Source: Nocardia abscessus NBRC 100374 (GTDB lineage Bacteria > Actinomycetota > Actinomycetes > Mycobacteriales > Mycobacteriaceae). Taken from it: 58,727 nt of DNA. Below, piece by piece: positions 8,879 through 19,065 of this stretch. The stretch is taken from assembly GCF_000308455.1 (NCBI RefSeq), contig NZ_BAFP01000034.1:1-58727 (forward strand). The letters run 5' to 3'. Position numbers and translations under genes: made by a program. The notes under the pieces were generated by a model that searched no databases, was not told where the DNA came from, and saw only the letters and a program-made list of their open reading frames with translations. The number at the start of each line of letters is the position of its first letter. Within the stretch, counting starts at the first letter, position 1.

Positions 8879-11800
8879 TCACACGTTGCGGCGGTACTGC
8901 CCTCCGACGGTGAAGAACGTGTCCGTGATCTGCTGCAACGTGCACACCCGTGCGGCCTGGATCAAGACCTCGAAAATGTTGTCGTCGGTGCGGGCCACGG
9001 CTTCGAGCCGGGTGAGCGCGGCGTGCGCGGCATCCCGGTTGCGCTGCTGGAACTTGCGGACCCGCCGCAACTGGGACTGCTTCTCCGCCTCGGTGCCGCG
9101 CGCCAGTTCCAGCTCCCGGTGCGGCTCGTCGTGGGAGTTGCGGAAGGTGTTCACCCCGATGATCGGCAGCGAACCGTCGTGCTTGCGCTGTTCGTAGCGC
9201 ATCGATTCGTCCTGGATCTTGCCGCGCTGATAGCCGGTCTCCATCGCGCCGAGCACGCCGCCGCGTTCGCTGATCCGCTCGAACTCGGTCAGCACGGCCT
9301 CCTCGACCAGATCGGTGAGCTCGTCCACCAGGAAACTGCCCTGCAGCGGGTTCTCGTTCATCGCGACGCCCCACTCCCGGTTGATGATGAGCTGAATGGC
9401 CAGCGCGCGGCGCACCGATTCCTCGGTCGGGGTGGTCACCGCCTCGTCGTAGGCGTTGGTGTGCAGGCTGTTGCAGTTGTCGTAGATCGCGATCAGCGCC
9501 TGCAGCGTGGTGCGGATGTCGTTGAAGTTCATCTCCTGCGCGTGCAGTGACCGGCCGGAGGTCTGGATGTGGTACTTCAGCTTCTGCGAGCGTTCGTCGG
9601 CGCCGTAGCGATCCCGCATGGCGACCGCCCAGATGCGCCGGGCCACCCGGCCGATCACCGAGTATTCCGGGTCCATCCCGTTGGAGAAGAAGAACGACAG
9701 GTTCGGCGCGAAGTCGTCGATGTGCATGCCACGCGCGAGGTAGGCCTCCACGTAGGTGAACCCGTTGGCGAGGGTGAAGGCCAGCTGGCTGATCGGGTTC
9801 GCGCCCGCTTCGGCGATGTGGTAGCCGGAGATCGACACCGAGTAGAAATTGCGGACGCCGTTGCGCACGAACCATTCCTGGATGTCGGCCATCATGCGCA
9901 GGCTGAACTCGGTGGAGAAGATGCAGGTGTTCTGGCCCTGGTCCTCCTTGAGGATGTCGGCCTGCACGGTGCCGCGCACCGTGGCCAGCGTTCGCGCGCG
10001 CAGTTCGGCCGCCTCGTCCTCGGTCGGCGGCCGTCCCTGCTCGGCCGCGAAGCGATCGAGCGCCTGATCGATCGCGGTGTTCAGGAAGTAGGCCAGGATG
10101 GTGGGCGCCGGGCCGTTGATGGTCATCGACACCGAGGTGGTCGGGGCGGTCAGGTCGAAACCGTCGTAGAGCACCTTCATGTCGTCGAGCGAGGCGATCG
10201 ATACCCCGGAGGTGCCGACCTTGCCGTAGATGTCGGGCCGCTCGGCGGGATCGTGCCCGTAGAGCGTCACCGAATCGAACGCGGTGGACAGCCTTTTCGC
10301 GTCGGAATGCTCGCTGAGCACCTTGAACCGGCGGTTGGTGCGGAACGGGTCGCCTTCGCCCGCGAACATGCGGGCCGGGTCCTCGTTGTCGCGTTTGAAG
10401 GCGAACACTCCCGCTGTGAACGGGAACCGGCCGGGCAGGTGCTCGGCGCGCAGGAAGCGCAGCAGCTCACCGTGATCGGTGAAGCGGGGCAGCGCGACGC
10501 GCGGAATCGAGTTGCCGGACAGGGTTTCCCGGCGCAGCGGGGTGTGGATCTCCCGATCGCGCACCCGGACCACTTGTTCGTCCCCGCGGTAGGACTCGGC
10601 GAGCGCGGGCCACTCGGCCAGCAGCGCGGCGTTCGCCGGCGTCAGATCGGCGCGGGCGCGTTCGGCCAGTTCGGCGACCGCGGTGTCGCCGGGCAGTTCG
10701 GCCGCCACCTGCTCGAGGCGTTGCAGCCGTTGCGCGGCGAGCGCTTGGGCGGCGGTCTCGGCGTGGTAGCCGCGCACGGTCTCGGCGATCTCGGCCAGGT
10801 AGCGCACCCGCGCCGGCGGGATGAGCTGGGCGAAGCGCGTGGAGGTCCGGGTGTCCACCCGGGGCAGTGCGCCGGGCTCCAGCCGCAGGCCGTGCTGCGC
10901 GAGCAGCCCAGTCACGTGCTGGTAGAGCGCTGTCACGCCGTCGTCGTTGAATGTCGCCGCGCTGGTGCCGAAGACCGGCATGTCCTGCGGCGCGGCGTGG
11001 AACTCCTCCCGGTTGCGGATCAGCTGGCGGGCCACGTCGCGCAGCGCGTCCGCCGCGCCACGGCGCTCGAACTTGTTGATCGCCACCACGTCCGCGAAGT
11101 CCAGCATGTCGATCTTCTCCAGCTGGGAGGCGGCGCCGAACTCGGGCGTCATCACGTACATCGACACGTCGACGTGATCGGTCACCGCGGCGTCGCCCTG
11201 ACCGATGCCCGGCGTTTCCAGGATGACCAGGTCGTATCCCGCTGCCTTGCAGGCGGTCACGATGAGATCGATGTTGTCCGGCAGTTCCCGTCCGCCGCGG
11301 GTGGCCAGCGAGCGGAAGAAGACGTGCTCGCCGTCGAGCGCGTTCATCCGGATGCGGTCGCCCAGCAGCGCGCCGCCGCCGCGCCGCCGGGTCGGGTCCA
11401 CCGCGAGGATCGCGACCCGCACCTTGTCCTGCTGATCCGAACGCAGCCTGCGCACCAATTCATCGGTGAGCGAGGACTTTCCGGAGCCGCCGGTGCCGGT
11501 GATGCCCAGCACCGGCACGGTGCGCGCGGACGCGGCGTCGGCCAGCTCGAGCCGGTCTTCCTCCGTCAGCGCGTTCGCCTGCAGGCAGGTGATGACGCGG
11601 GCCAAGGCGGCGCGCTCGCCCGCGAGCACCGCGTCCAGTTCCGGCGGCTCGGCCGCGAGGTCGATGTCGCACGCGCGGATCAACTGGTTGATCATGCCCG
11701 GCAGACCGAGCCGCTGTCCGTCCTCGGGGGAGAAGATGGTCACGCCGGACCCGGCCAAGCGCGCGATCTCCTCCGCGACGATCACGCCACCGCCGCCGCC

Positions 11801-12097
11801 GAAGATCCGCACGTGCTCGGCTCCGGCTTTCCGCAACGCGTCGCCCAGGTATTCGAAGTACTCGACATGACCACCCTGATACGAGCTGACCGCGACACCT
11901 TGGGCGTCCTCGGTGAGCACCGCGTCGACCACCTCGCTGACCGAGCGGTTGTGGCCGAGATGGATCACCTCCGCGCCCTGGCTCTGCAGGATGCGGCGCA
12001 TGATGTTGATCGCCGCGTCGTGCCCGTCGAACAGGGCCGCTGACGTGACGAAACGAACGGGATGGGTGGGTACGTAGAGCGCGCTGCTGTCGGCCAC
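8879..12097 (-). CDS. icmF: Fused isobutyryl-CoA mutase / G-protein chaperone IcmF
   Basis: Adenosylcobalamin-dependent mutase of 1072 residues that interconverts isobutyryl-CoA and n-butyryl-CoA; some family members also accept isovaleryl- or pivalyl-CoA. Three parts are fused in the order typical of IcmF. First comes a B12-binding domain (about 1-140) with the cobalt-ligating His26 in FDGHDAAI. Then comes a MeaB-like GTPase (about 190-460) with P-loop GTGGSGKS at 201-208. Last is the substrate-binding mutase barrel (about 550-1072). Length and architecture match the family. GTG 12097 has a GGAGG seven bases upstream. A putative operator lies 32-51 bases upstream and is shared with mmsA, linking the enzyme to valine/isobutyrate catabolism. 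The corrinoid adenosyltransferase gene at 56365 could supply the cofactor. Confidence 0.95.
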   Translation of the reverse strand: MADSSALYVPTHPVRFVTSAALFDGHDAAINIMRRILQSQGAEVIHLGHNRSVSEVVDAVLTEDAQGVAVSSYQGGHVEYFEYLGDALRKAGAEHVRIFGGGGGVIVAEEIARLAGSGVTIFSPEDGQRLGLPGMINQLIRACDIDLAAEPPELDAVLAGERAALARVITCLQANALTEEDRLELADAASARTVPVLGITGTGGSGKSSLTDELVRRLRSDQQDKVRVAILAVDPTRRRGGGALLGDRIRMNALDGEHVFFRSLATRGGRELPDNIDLIVTACKAAGYDLVILETPGIGQGDAAVTDHVDVSMYVMTPEFGAASQLEKIDMLDFADVVAINKFERRGAADALRDVARQLIRNREEFHAAPQDMPVFGTSAATFNDDGVTALYQHVTGLLAQHGLRLEPGALPRVDTRTSTRFAQLIPPARVRYLAEIAETVRGYHAETAAQALAAQRLQRLEQVAAELPGDTAVAELAERARADLTPANAALLAEWPALAESYRGDEQVVRVRDREIHTPLRRETLSGNSIPRVALPRFTDHGELLRFLRAEHLPGRFPFTAGVFAFKRDNEDPARMFAGEGDPFRTNRRFKVLSEHSDAKRLSTAFDSVTLYGHDPAERPDIYGKVGTSGVSIASLDDMKVLYDGFDLTAPTTSVSMTINGPAPTILAYFLNTAIDQALDRFAAEQGRPPTEDEAAELRARTLATVRGTVQADILKEDQGQNTCIFSTEFSLRMMADIQEWFVRNGVRNFYSVSISGYHIAEAGANPISQLAFTLANGFTYVEAYLARGMHIDDFAPNLSFFFSNGMDPEYSVIGRVARRIWAVAMRDRYGADERSQKLKYHIQTSGRSLHAQEMNFNDIRTTLQALIAIYDNCNSLHTNAYDEAVTTPTEESVRRALAIQLIINREWGVAMNENPLQGSFLVDELTDLVEEAVLTEFERISERGGVLGAMETGYQRGKIQDESMRYEQRKHDGSLPIIGVNTFRNSHDEPHRELELARGTEAEKQSQLRRVRKFQQRNRDAAHAALTRLEAVARTDDNIFEVLIQAARVCTLQQITDTFFTVGGQYRRNV

Positions 12098-12128
12098 GGA
12101 ATTCCTCCGGCGAGTCCATTGGCGCCCG

Positions 12129-12148
12129 ATACTAGGACGTCAAACTAA
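12129..12148. promoter_or_regulatory. Putative operator upstream of icmF
   Basis: ATACTAGGACGTCAAACTAA matches the site upstream of mmsA (13359-13378) at 16 of 20 positions. On the icmF strand its end reads TAGTAT, a plausible -10 box, so a bound regulator would block initiation. The palindrome is weaker here than at mmsA (5 of 9 pairs). Confidence 0.55.
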
Positions 12149-12240
12149 TCCTACGGTGACTGCGATCACATCGCCAGGTATCTCACCGGTGCCGGTCCGC
12201 GTGTCCCCCGGCTGCCCAGGGGGTCCGAGTCCGGTTCGCG

Positions 12241-12268
12241 TTGTGCCGGCGGCCGACTCGGACATACT
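12241..12268 (+). promoter_or_regulatory. Promoter for the DUF2157 gene (leaderless)
   Basis: TTGTGC (12241-12246), a 16-base spacer, and CATACT (12263-12268), with the ATG 6 bases later at 12275. Transcription would start at the start codon. Confidence 0.5.
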
Positions 12269-12274
12269 GGGCGC

Positions 12275-13249
12275 ATGGTGAGGGATGAGAGGGCAGGCGC
12301 CGCGCTGGGCCGGCTGGTCGCCGAGGGTGTCCTGTCCGAGGGCCAGGCCGAGGCGGTGCTCACCGCGCTCGCCGTCGAGCGGGCGTCGGCGGTGGCGCGC
12401 GGGAAGGTGCTGGCCGAGATCGCCGCGTACGTCGGTGCCGGGCTGCTGTTCGGTGGGATCTTCCTCGTGGCGTCCTCATCCTGGGACGATCTCGGGCGGC
12501 CGGTCCGGGTGGGCGTGCTCGCCGTCGTGTCGGCCGGTCTGCTGCTCGGCGGAGTTCTGCTCACCGGCGTGCGATCGCGCCGCACGAGCGCGCACAGCGC
12601 CCGTGCCCGGCTGGCGGCGGTCCTGTTCGCGCTGGGTTCCGTCGCGCTCGCCGGGGCCGTCGGCACGGCGCTGGAGGGTGGCGGCTCCGATGCCGCATGG
12701 GTTTTCGCGTGTGCGGCGGGAGCGGTGATCGCGGTGCTCGGTTACCTCGCGCTGCCGTCGGTCGTCGGAATGCTGGTCTGCGCGTGCTTCGTGCCCGCGG
12801 CCGTCGCGGGGCTGCTGACCGAGGTGATCGACCTGGACGACACCTGGGGCAGCGTGGCGGTGCTGCTGCTCGGTGGCGTGTGGTTCGCGCTGGCCCGGCT
12901 CGGAGCGTTGATCGATATCCGGGTCGGATACCTGATCGCGATCGTCACGTCTGTCGCCGCCGCGCAGAGTGTGGACATCGACGGCCGGACCTGGGCCTAC
13001 GGACTCACGGCGCTGGTGGCCCTGGTCTGCTTCGCCCTGTACGCGACCCAGCGGTCGGCGGTGCTGGTCATCGGGGGCGGTGTGGCGATCGCGCTGGCGG
13101 CGGGCGAGGCGGTCTCGGACTGGACCGACGACTCGCTGGGCGCGGCGGCCGTCGTGGTGGCGATCGGCGCGATCACGCTCGGGCTCGGCGCATTCCGGCT
13201 CGCGCGGCCGTGGCGGGAGAAGAAGGCTGATCCGGTAGCGAAGCCGTAG
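12275..13249 (+). CDS. DUF2157-type integral membrane protein
   Basis: Membrane protein of 324 residues. The first 45 residues form a soluble helical region (RLVAEGVLSEGQAEAVLTAL), followed by about nine hydrophobic segments starting with EIAAYVGAGLLFGGIFLVASSSW. This layout, with the short N-terminal helical domain and the WDDLGRPVRVGVL linker, is that of DUF2157 proteins. Function is unknown. It reads away from icmF and lies ahead of mmsA but has its own promoter, so it is probably not part of the valine operon. The C-terminus is a short basic cytoplasmic tail. Confidence 0.8.
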   Translation: MVRDERAGAALGRLVAEGVLSEGQAEAVLTALAVERASAVARGKVLAEIAAYVGAGLLFGGIFLVASSSWDDLGRPVRVGVLAVVSAGLLLGGVLLTGVRSRRTSAHSARARLAAVLFALGSVALAGAVGTALEGGGSDAAWVFACAAGAVIAVLGYLALPSVVGMLVCACFVPAAVAGLLTEVIDLDDTWGSVAVLLLGGVWFALARLGALIDIRVGYLIAIVTSVAAAQSVDIDGRTWAYGLTALVALVCFALYATQRSAVLVIGGGVAIALAAGEAVSDWTDDSLGAAAVVVAIGAITLGLGAFRLARPWREKKADPVAKP

Positions 13250-13358
13250 ACCGCCGTACTGGCCGGTGCTTCGCGGTAGCCGGCGCGATCGGCAGCCGCG
13301 GGCCGGGTCGGTCGGCTCCCGGCCGTGGGATGAATCACATCGGACCGGCGGCCTGTCA

Positions 13359-13378
13359 ATACTTGGACATCCAACTAT
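13359..13378. promoter_or_regulatory. Palindromic operator upstream of mmsA
   Basis: ATACTTGGACATCCAACTAT is an inverted repeat with 8 of 9 pairs matching around a 2-base centre (TTGGA-CA-TCCAA core). It overlaps a TAGGAT box (13378-13383) and lies 57-76 bases before the mmsA start. A near copy precedes icmF. It probably binds a dimeric repressor of valine catabolism that is encoded elsewhere. Confidence 0.6.
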
Positions 13379-13434
13379 AGGATGACCGCATACCGCACCG
13401 CGGTGTCCCGATCGGCTACCAGAACAGGACTGGC

Positions 13435-14934
<1,500 letters not shown>

Positions 14935-14939
14935 CGCGG

Positions 14940-16082
14940 ATGTTCGCACTCGACGACGACGAGAAGGCGATCCGCGACACCGCGCGCGGCTTCGCCGACG
15001 AATTCCTCGCCCCGAACGCGCTGGAATGGGACGAGCAGAAGCATTTCCCGGTGGACGTGCTGCGCAAGGCGGGCCCGCTCGGTCTCGGCGGCATCTACGT
15101 ACGCGAGGATGTCGGCGGTTCGGCGCTGCGCAGGCTCGACGCCGTGCGCATCTTCGAGCAGCTGGCCACCGGCTGCCCCGCCATCGCCGCCTACATCTCC
15201 ATCCACAACATGGCGACGTGGATGATCGACCGTTACGGCGACGACGACCAGCGCAACCGCTGGCTGCCCCGGCTGACCGCGATGGAACTGCTGGCCAGCT
15301 ACGCGCTCACCGAGCCAGGTGTCGGTTCCGACGCGGCGGCGTTGAGCACCAAGGCCGTTCGCGACGGCGACGACTACGTCTTCAACGGCGCCAAGCAGTT
15401 CATCTCCGGCGCGGGCGCCACCGACGTCTACGTGGTGATGGCACGAACCGGTGAAGCGGGGTCGCGCGGAATCTCCGCATTCATCGTCCCCGCCGACACA
15501 CCGGGTATCACCTTCGGCGCCAACGAGAAGAAGATGGGCTGGAACGCGCAGCCGACCCGTCAGGTGACCTTCACCGACGCCAGGGTTCCGGCGGCGAACC
15601 GGCTCGGCGCGGAGGGCGACGGCTTCCGCATCGCGATGAACGGACTCAACGGCGGCAGGCTCAACATCGCCGCCTGCTCGGTCGGCGGCGCGCAGGCGGC
15701 GCTGGACAAGACGGTGCCGTATCTCGCCGAGCGGCACGCGTTCGGCAAGCCGCTGCTGCGCAATCAGGCGCTGCAATTCGAACTCGCCGATATGCGCATC
15801 GAATTGGAGGCCGCCCGCACGCTGTTGTGGCGGGCCGCCGCGGCGCTGGACGCCGACGCGCCGGACAAGGTCGAGCTGTGCGCGATGGCCAAGCGCTTCG
15901 CCACCGACGCGGGCTTCGAGGTGGCGAACAAGGCCCTGCAACTGCACGGCGGCTACGGCTACCTCACCGAGTACGGCGTGGAGAAGATCGTCCGGGATCT
16001 GCGGGTGCACCAGATCCTCGAGGGCACCAACGAAATCATGCGGGTGGTCGTCGCCCGCTCACTGGTGGTAGGAGCGGCATGA
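14940..16082 (+). CDS. Acyl-CoA dehydrogenase, probable isobutyryl-CoA dehydrogenase
   Basis: FAD-dependent acyl-CoA dehydrogenase of 380 residues. Visible features are the N-terminal helical domain, SYALTEPGVGSDAAAL in the FAD/substrate region (about 122-137), and the C-terminal QILEGTNEIMR with catalytic Glu361, the position used by isobutyryl-CoA dehydrogenases. The neighbours (mmsA, hydrolase, mmsB, hydratase) place it as the enzyme making methacrylyl-CoA from isobutyryl-CoA. The ATG at 14940 lies 5 bases after the mmsA stop; upstream codons in the same frame run through mmsA and are not part of it. Confidence 0.93.
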   Translation: MFALDDDEKAIRDTARGFADEFLAPNALEWDEQKHFPVDVLRKAGPLGLGGIYVREDVGGSALRRLDAVRIFEQLATGCPAIAAYISIHNMATWMIDRYGDDDQRNRWLPRLTAMELLASYALTEPGVGSDAAALSTKAVRDGDDYVFNGAKQFISGAGATDVYVVMARTGEAGSRGISAFIVPADTPGITFGANEKKMGWNAQPTRQVTFTDARVPAANRLGAEGDGFRIAMNGLNGGRLNIAACSVGGAQAALDKTVPYLAERHAFGKPLLRNQALQFELADMRIELEAARTLLWRAAAALDADAPDKVELCAMAKRFATDAGFEVANKALQLHGGYGYLTEYGVEKIVRDLRVHQILEGTNEIMRVVVARSLVVGAA

Positions 16083-16234
16083 GCGAGCGCAGCGAGCGAA
16101 TCATCGACACAGCGTGCACCGCGCATGACGGAGCTGAGCGCCAGCGAGGCGCAGTCATGAGTGGTCAGGCCCGGAGGCGGCAGCGCAGCGTGACCACGCA
16201 GGGCCCCGCTCGTGCCGGAAAGGACAGAGCATGA
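16079..16234 (+). other. Gap-bridging mini-ORF (MSERSER type), possible coupling leader
   Basis: The ATG at 16079 overlaps the stop of the acyl-CoA dehydrogenase gene, and the frame of 51 codons ends at 16234, overlapping the ATG of the next gene (ATGA). It opens MSERSERIID, an opening it shares almost exactly with the mini-ORF before lysA. GGAG lies 5-6 bases upstream of the ATG. Whether a peptide is made is unknown. It may only keep ribosomes moving across a 148-base gap that is rich in inverted repeats. Confidence 0.35.
16124..16197. repeat. Cluster of short inverted repeats in the valine operon gap
   Basis: CATGAC (16124-16129) pairs with GTCATG (16154-16159) and encloses GCGCC/GGCGC (16138-16142 with 16148-16152). 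GTGGTCA (16161-16167) pairs with TGACCAC (16191-16197). The arrangement resembles a REP-type element inserted between cotranscribed genes. Confidence 0.5.
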
Positions 16235-17292
16235 GCGAACCTGAAGTTCTTCTCGAACAGCGCGACGGTCTCGGCCTGATCACGCTGAACCGGCCCAAGG
16301 CCATCAACGCGCTCAATCACCCGATGGCCCTCGCCATCACCGACGCGCTGCGTGCGTGGGCCGAGGACGACGCGGTGCGCACCGTGGTCGTCACCGGCGC
16401 GGGGGAGCGCGGCCTGTGCGCGGGGGGCGACATCGTCGCCATCCACGCGGACGCGAAAAGCGGTGCCGCCGGTGCTGATTCGCCGACCGGGCGGTTCTGG
16501 CGCGACGAGTACGTACTCAACGCAATGATCGGCCGCTATCCGAAGCCGTACGTGGTGGTCATGGACGGCATCGTGATGGGCGGCGGCGTCGGGCTCTCCG
16601 GGCACGGCAGTCATCGCATCGTCACCGAGCGGTCCAAGATCGGCATGCCCGAGGTGGGCATCGGTTTCGTCCCGGACGTCGGCGGCACGTACCTGCTGGC
16701 CCGCACCCCGGGGGAAATCGGAACGCACGTCGCGCTGACCACCGCGCGGATGAGCGCGGGCGACGCCATCGCGGCGGGCTTCGCCGACTATTTCGTCGCC
16801 TCCGAGGATCTGCCCGCCCTGCTGGAGACGCTGCGTTCGGAGAGCGCGGACATCGCGATCGCCAAGTTCGCCACCGACGCGCCGGATTCCGCGCTGGCCG
16901 CCGGGCAGAGCTGGATCGACGCATGCTACGCAGCCGATTCCGTGGAGGAGATCCTCGCGCGGCTGCAAGCGCACGACGCGCCGGAAGCACGGTCGGCGGC
17001 CACCGAGATCCTGGCGAAATCGCCGGTCGCGCTGAAGGTCACGCTGCGCTCGCTGCGTGCGGCACGCTCCGCGCCGAGCCTGGAGGCGGTGCTGAACGAG
17101 GAGTACCGGGTTTCCATCGCGTCGCTGGCCTCGCACGATCTGGTGGAAGGCATTCGCGCCCAGGTGATCGACAAGGACCGCAACCCGCAGTGGTCGCCCG
17201 CCACCTTGGAGGCGGTCACGGACGCGCAGGTGGACGCATACTTCGCCGAATTGGGCGATCGAGAGCTGGGTTTGACCCCGGAGGTGGCGTGA
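16231..17292 (+). CDS. 3-hydroxyisobutyryl-CoA hydrolase
   Basis: Crotonase-fold thioesterase of 353 residues that releases 3-hydroxyisobutyrate from its CoA ester in valine degradation. It is longer than a simple enoyl-CoA hydratase, as expected for this family, and has GLCAGGDIVAI (about 61-71), DGIVMGGGVGLSGHG forming the oxyanion hole, and MPEVGIGFVPDVGGTYLL with the catalytic Glu and Asp. AAAGGACAG precedes the ATG. The 3' end overlaps the mmsB start by one base (TGATGA). The neighbours agree with the assignment. Confidence 0.92.
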   Translation: MSEPEVLLEQRDGLGLITLNRPKAINALNHPMALAITDALRAWAEDDAVRTVVVTGAGERGLCAGGDIVAIHADAKSGAAGADSPTGRFWRDEYVLNAMIGRYPKPYVVVMDGIVMGGGVGLSGHGSHRIVTERSKIGMPEVGIGFVPDVGGTYLLARTPGEIGTHVALTTARMSAGDAIAAGFADYFVASEDLPALLETLRSESADIAIAKFATDAPDSALAAGQSWIDACYAADSVEEILARLQAHDAPEARSAATEILAKSPVALKVTLRSLRAARSAPSLEAVLNEEYRVSIASLASHDLVEGIRAQVIDKDRNPQWSPATLEAVTDAQVDAYFAELGDRELGLTPEVA

Positions 17293-18185
17293 TGAGCAAG
17301 CGAATCGGATTCCTCGGCCTCGGCCATATGGGTGGGCCGATGGCGGCCAACCTGGTGCGCGCGGGCTACGAGGTGCTCGCCTTCGACCCGGTGCCCGCGG
17401 CGCGGGAGCAGGCCGAGCGCGACGGCGCGCTCGTGGTCGGTTCGGCCACCGAGGCCGCCGCGGCCGACACCGTGATCACCATGCTGCCCAACGGCAAACT
17501 CGTCCTCGACGTGTACGCCGAGCTGCTGCCGGTCGCCGCGCCGGGCACGCTGTTCATCGACTGCTCCACCATCGACGTGGCCGATGCCAAGCTCGCGGCC
17601 GAACGCGCAGGCGAGGCCGGGCACCGCGCGCTGGACGCACCCGTTTCCGGCGGTGTGGCCGGCGCGGCGGCGGGCACACTGACCTTCATGGTCGGCGGCG
17701 CCGCCGAGGACTTCGCCGCGGCCCTTCCGGTGCTCGAGGTGATGGGCGGCAAGGTCGTGCACTGCGGAGGCTCCGGCGTCGGCCAGGCCGCGAAGATCTG
17801 CAACAACATGCTGCTGGGCGTCTCCATGATCGCGCTGTCGGAGTCGCTGGTGCTGGGCGAGAAGCTGGGGCTGAGCCATCAGTCGTTCTTCGACGTGGTC
17901 TCCACCGCCTCCGGTCAGAGCTGGGCGCTGACCAGCTACTGCCCGGTGCCCGGCCCGGTGCCGACCAGCCCGGCCAACAACGACTACCAGCCGGGTTTCG
18001 CCACGGCCTTGATGTCGAAGGACCTGGGTCTGGCCGCGAACGCGTTGCGCGAGAACAACATCGACGGGCAGCTCGGGTTGCTCGCCGCCGCGATCTACGA
18101 CCGCTTCAACCAGACGGATGCCGGACGGGACTTCTCGGCTATCGTCACCGATATCCGTAACCGTTCCGACCAAGAGGGTGCATGA
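17292..18185 (+). CDS. mmsB: 3-hydroxyisobutyrate dehydrogenase
   Basis: NAD-dependent dehydrogenase of 297 residues that oxidises 3-hydroxyisobutyrate to methylmalonate semialdehyde, the substrate of MmsA. The N-terminal Rossmann motif is GLGHMGGPMAANL (9-21). DAPVSGGVAGAAAGTL is the substrate loop, and the catalytic Lys lies in GVGQAAKICNNMLLG. Family length is normal. The ATG shares one base with the preceding stop, and the echA start follows the stop by 3 bases, so the genes are tightly coupled. Confidence 0.95.
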   Translation: MSKRIGFLGLGHMGGPMAANLVRAGYEVLAFDPVPAAREQAERDGALVVGSATEAAAADTVITMLPNGKLVLDVYAELLPVAAPGTLFIDCSTIDVADAKLAAERAGEAGHRALDAPVSGGVAGAAAGTLTFMVGGAAEDFAAALPVLEVMGGKVVHCGGSGVGQAAKICNNMLLGVSMIALSESLVLGEKLGLSHQSFFDVVSTASGQSWALTSYCPVPGPVPTSPANNDYQPGFATALMSKDLGLAANALRENNIDGQLGLLAAAIYDRFNQTDAGRDFSAIVTDIRNRSDQEGA

Positions 18186-18188
18186 GGG

Positions 18189-19016
18189 ATGAACGCATCG
18201 CAGAGCGATTCCGTGGGGGGCGACGGCCGGGCGACGGGCGGGCGTGAGTTCGAGACGATTCTGCTGGAACGCAAGGGCCGGGTCGGCTGGATCACGCTGA
18301 ACCGTCCGAAGGCGCTGAACGCACTGAACGCGCAGGTCCTCGATGACGTCATCGCCGCGCTCGACGAGCTCGAGCACGACGACGAGATCGGCGTCATCGT
18401 GATCACCGGCTCGGAGCGGGCCTTCGCGGCCGGCGCCGACATCAAGGAGATGCAGCCCAAGTCGTACATGGACATGTTCATGGACGACTTCTTCGCCCGC
18501 TGGGACCGGTTGGCGCAGTTCCGCAAGCCCACCATCGCCGCCGTCGCGGGTTACGCGCTGGGCGGCGGCTGCGAGCTGGCCATGATCTGCGACATCCTGC
18601 TCGCGGCCGACACCGCGAAGTTCGGGCAGCCGGAGATCAAGCTGGGCGTGATCCCCGGTATCGGCGGCTCGCAGCGGCTGACCCGCGCGATCGGCAAGGC
18701 CAAGGCCATGGACCTGGTGCTCACTGGCCGCAACATGGACGCCGAGGAGGCCGAGCGCGCGGGGCTGGTCTCGCGTATCGTGCCCGCCGCGCAACTGCTC
18801 GACACCGCCCTCGAGGTGGCCGAGACCATCGCGTCGATGTCACTGCCGGTGGCGATGATCGCCAAGGAGGCGGTGAACCGCTCGTTCGAGACCACCCTCG
18901 CCGAGGGGCTGCGCTTCGAACGCCGGGTCTTCCACTCGCTGTTCGCGATCGAGGACCAGAAGGAAGGCATGAGCGCCTTCGTCGAGAAGCGTCCCGCGAA
19001 GTTCACCAACCGCTGA
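18189..19016 (+). CDS. echA: Enoyl-CoA hydratase (crotonase family)
   Basis: Crotonase-fold hydratase of 275 residues. In this operon it is expected to hydrate methacrylyl-CoA to 3-hydroxyisobutyryl-CoA, and it may also serve general beta-oxidation. The two catalytic glutamates lie in [12 protein letters not shown] and [19 protein letters not shown], and the oxyanion hole in [11 protein letters not shown]. The first 22 residues are an extra polar tail compared with typical family members, so a later start is possible, but no better start codon with a ribosome site was seen. It is the last gene of the valine operon and is followed by a strong hairpin. Confidence 0.9.
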   Translation: MNASQSDSVGGDGRATGGREFETILLERKGRVGWITLNRPKALNALNAQVLDDVIAALDELEHDDEIGVIVITGSERAFAAGADIKEMQPKSYMDMFMDDFFARWDRLAQFRKPTIAAVAGYALGGGCELAMICDILLAADTAKFGQPEIKLGVIPGIGGSQRLTRAIGKAKAMDLVLTGRNMDAEEAERAGLVSRIVPAAQLLDTALEVAETIASMSLPVAMIAKEAVNRSFETTLAEGLRFERRVFHSLFAIEDQKEGMSAFVEKRPAKFTNR

Positions 19017-19024
19017 CGCCGGTA

Positions 19025-19053
19025 CCGCCCGGCCGGCCCGCCCGGCCGGGCGG
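19025..19053. terminator. Bidirectional hairpin between convergent genes
   Basis: Perfect 12-bp stem CCGCCCGGCCGG / CCGGCCGGGCGG with a 5-base loop, lying between the valine operon and the convergent Hsp70-like gene. There is no T-run, which is common for high-GC actinobacterial terminators. Confidence 0.7.
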
Positions 19054-19065
19054 ATCCCTCGCAAG

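Noticed and set aside
9569..12043. Open frame of 824 codons on the plus strand
   Set aside because: Antisense to icmF, whose three domains are recognisable; no protein family features in the shadow.
16926..18794. Open frame of 622 codons on the minus strand
   Set aside because: Antisense to the hydrolase, mmsB and echA genes, which are clearly real.
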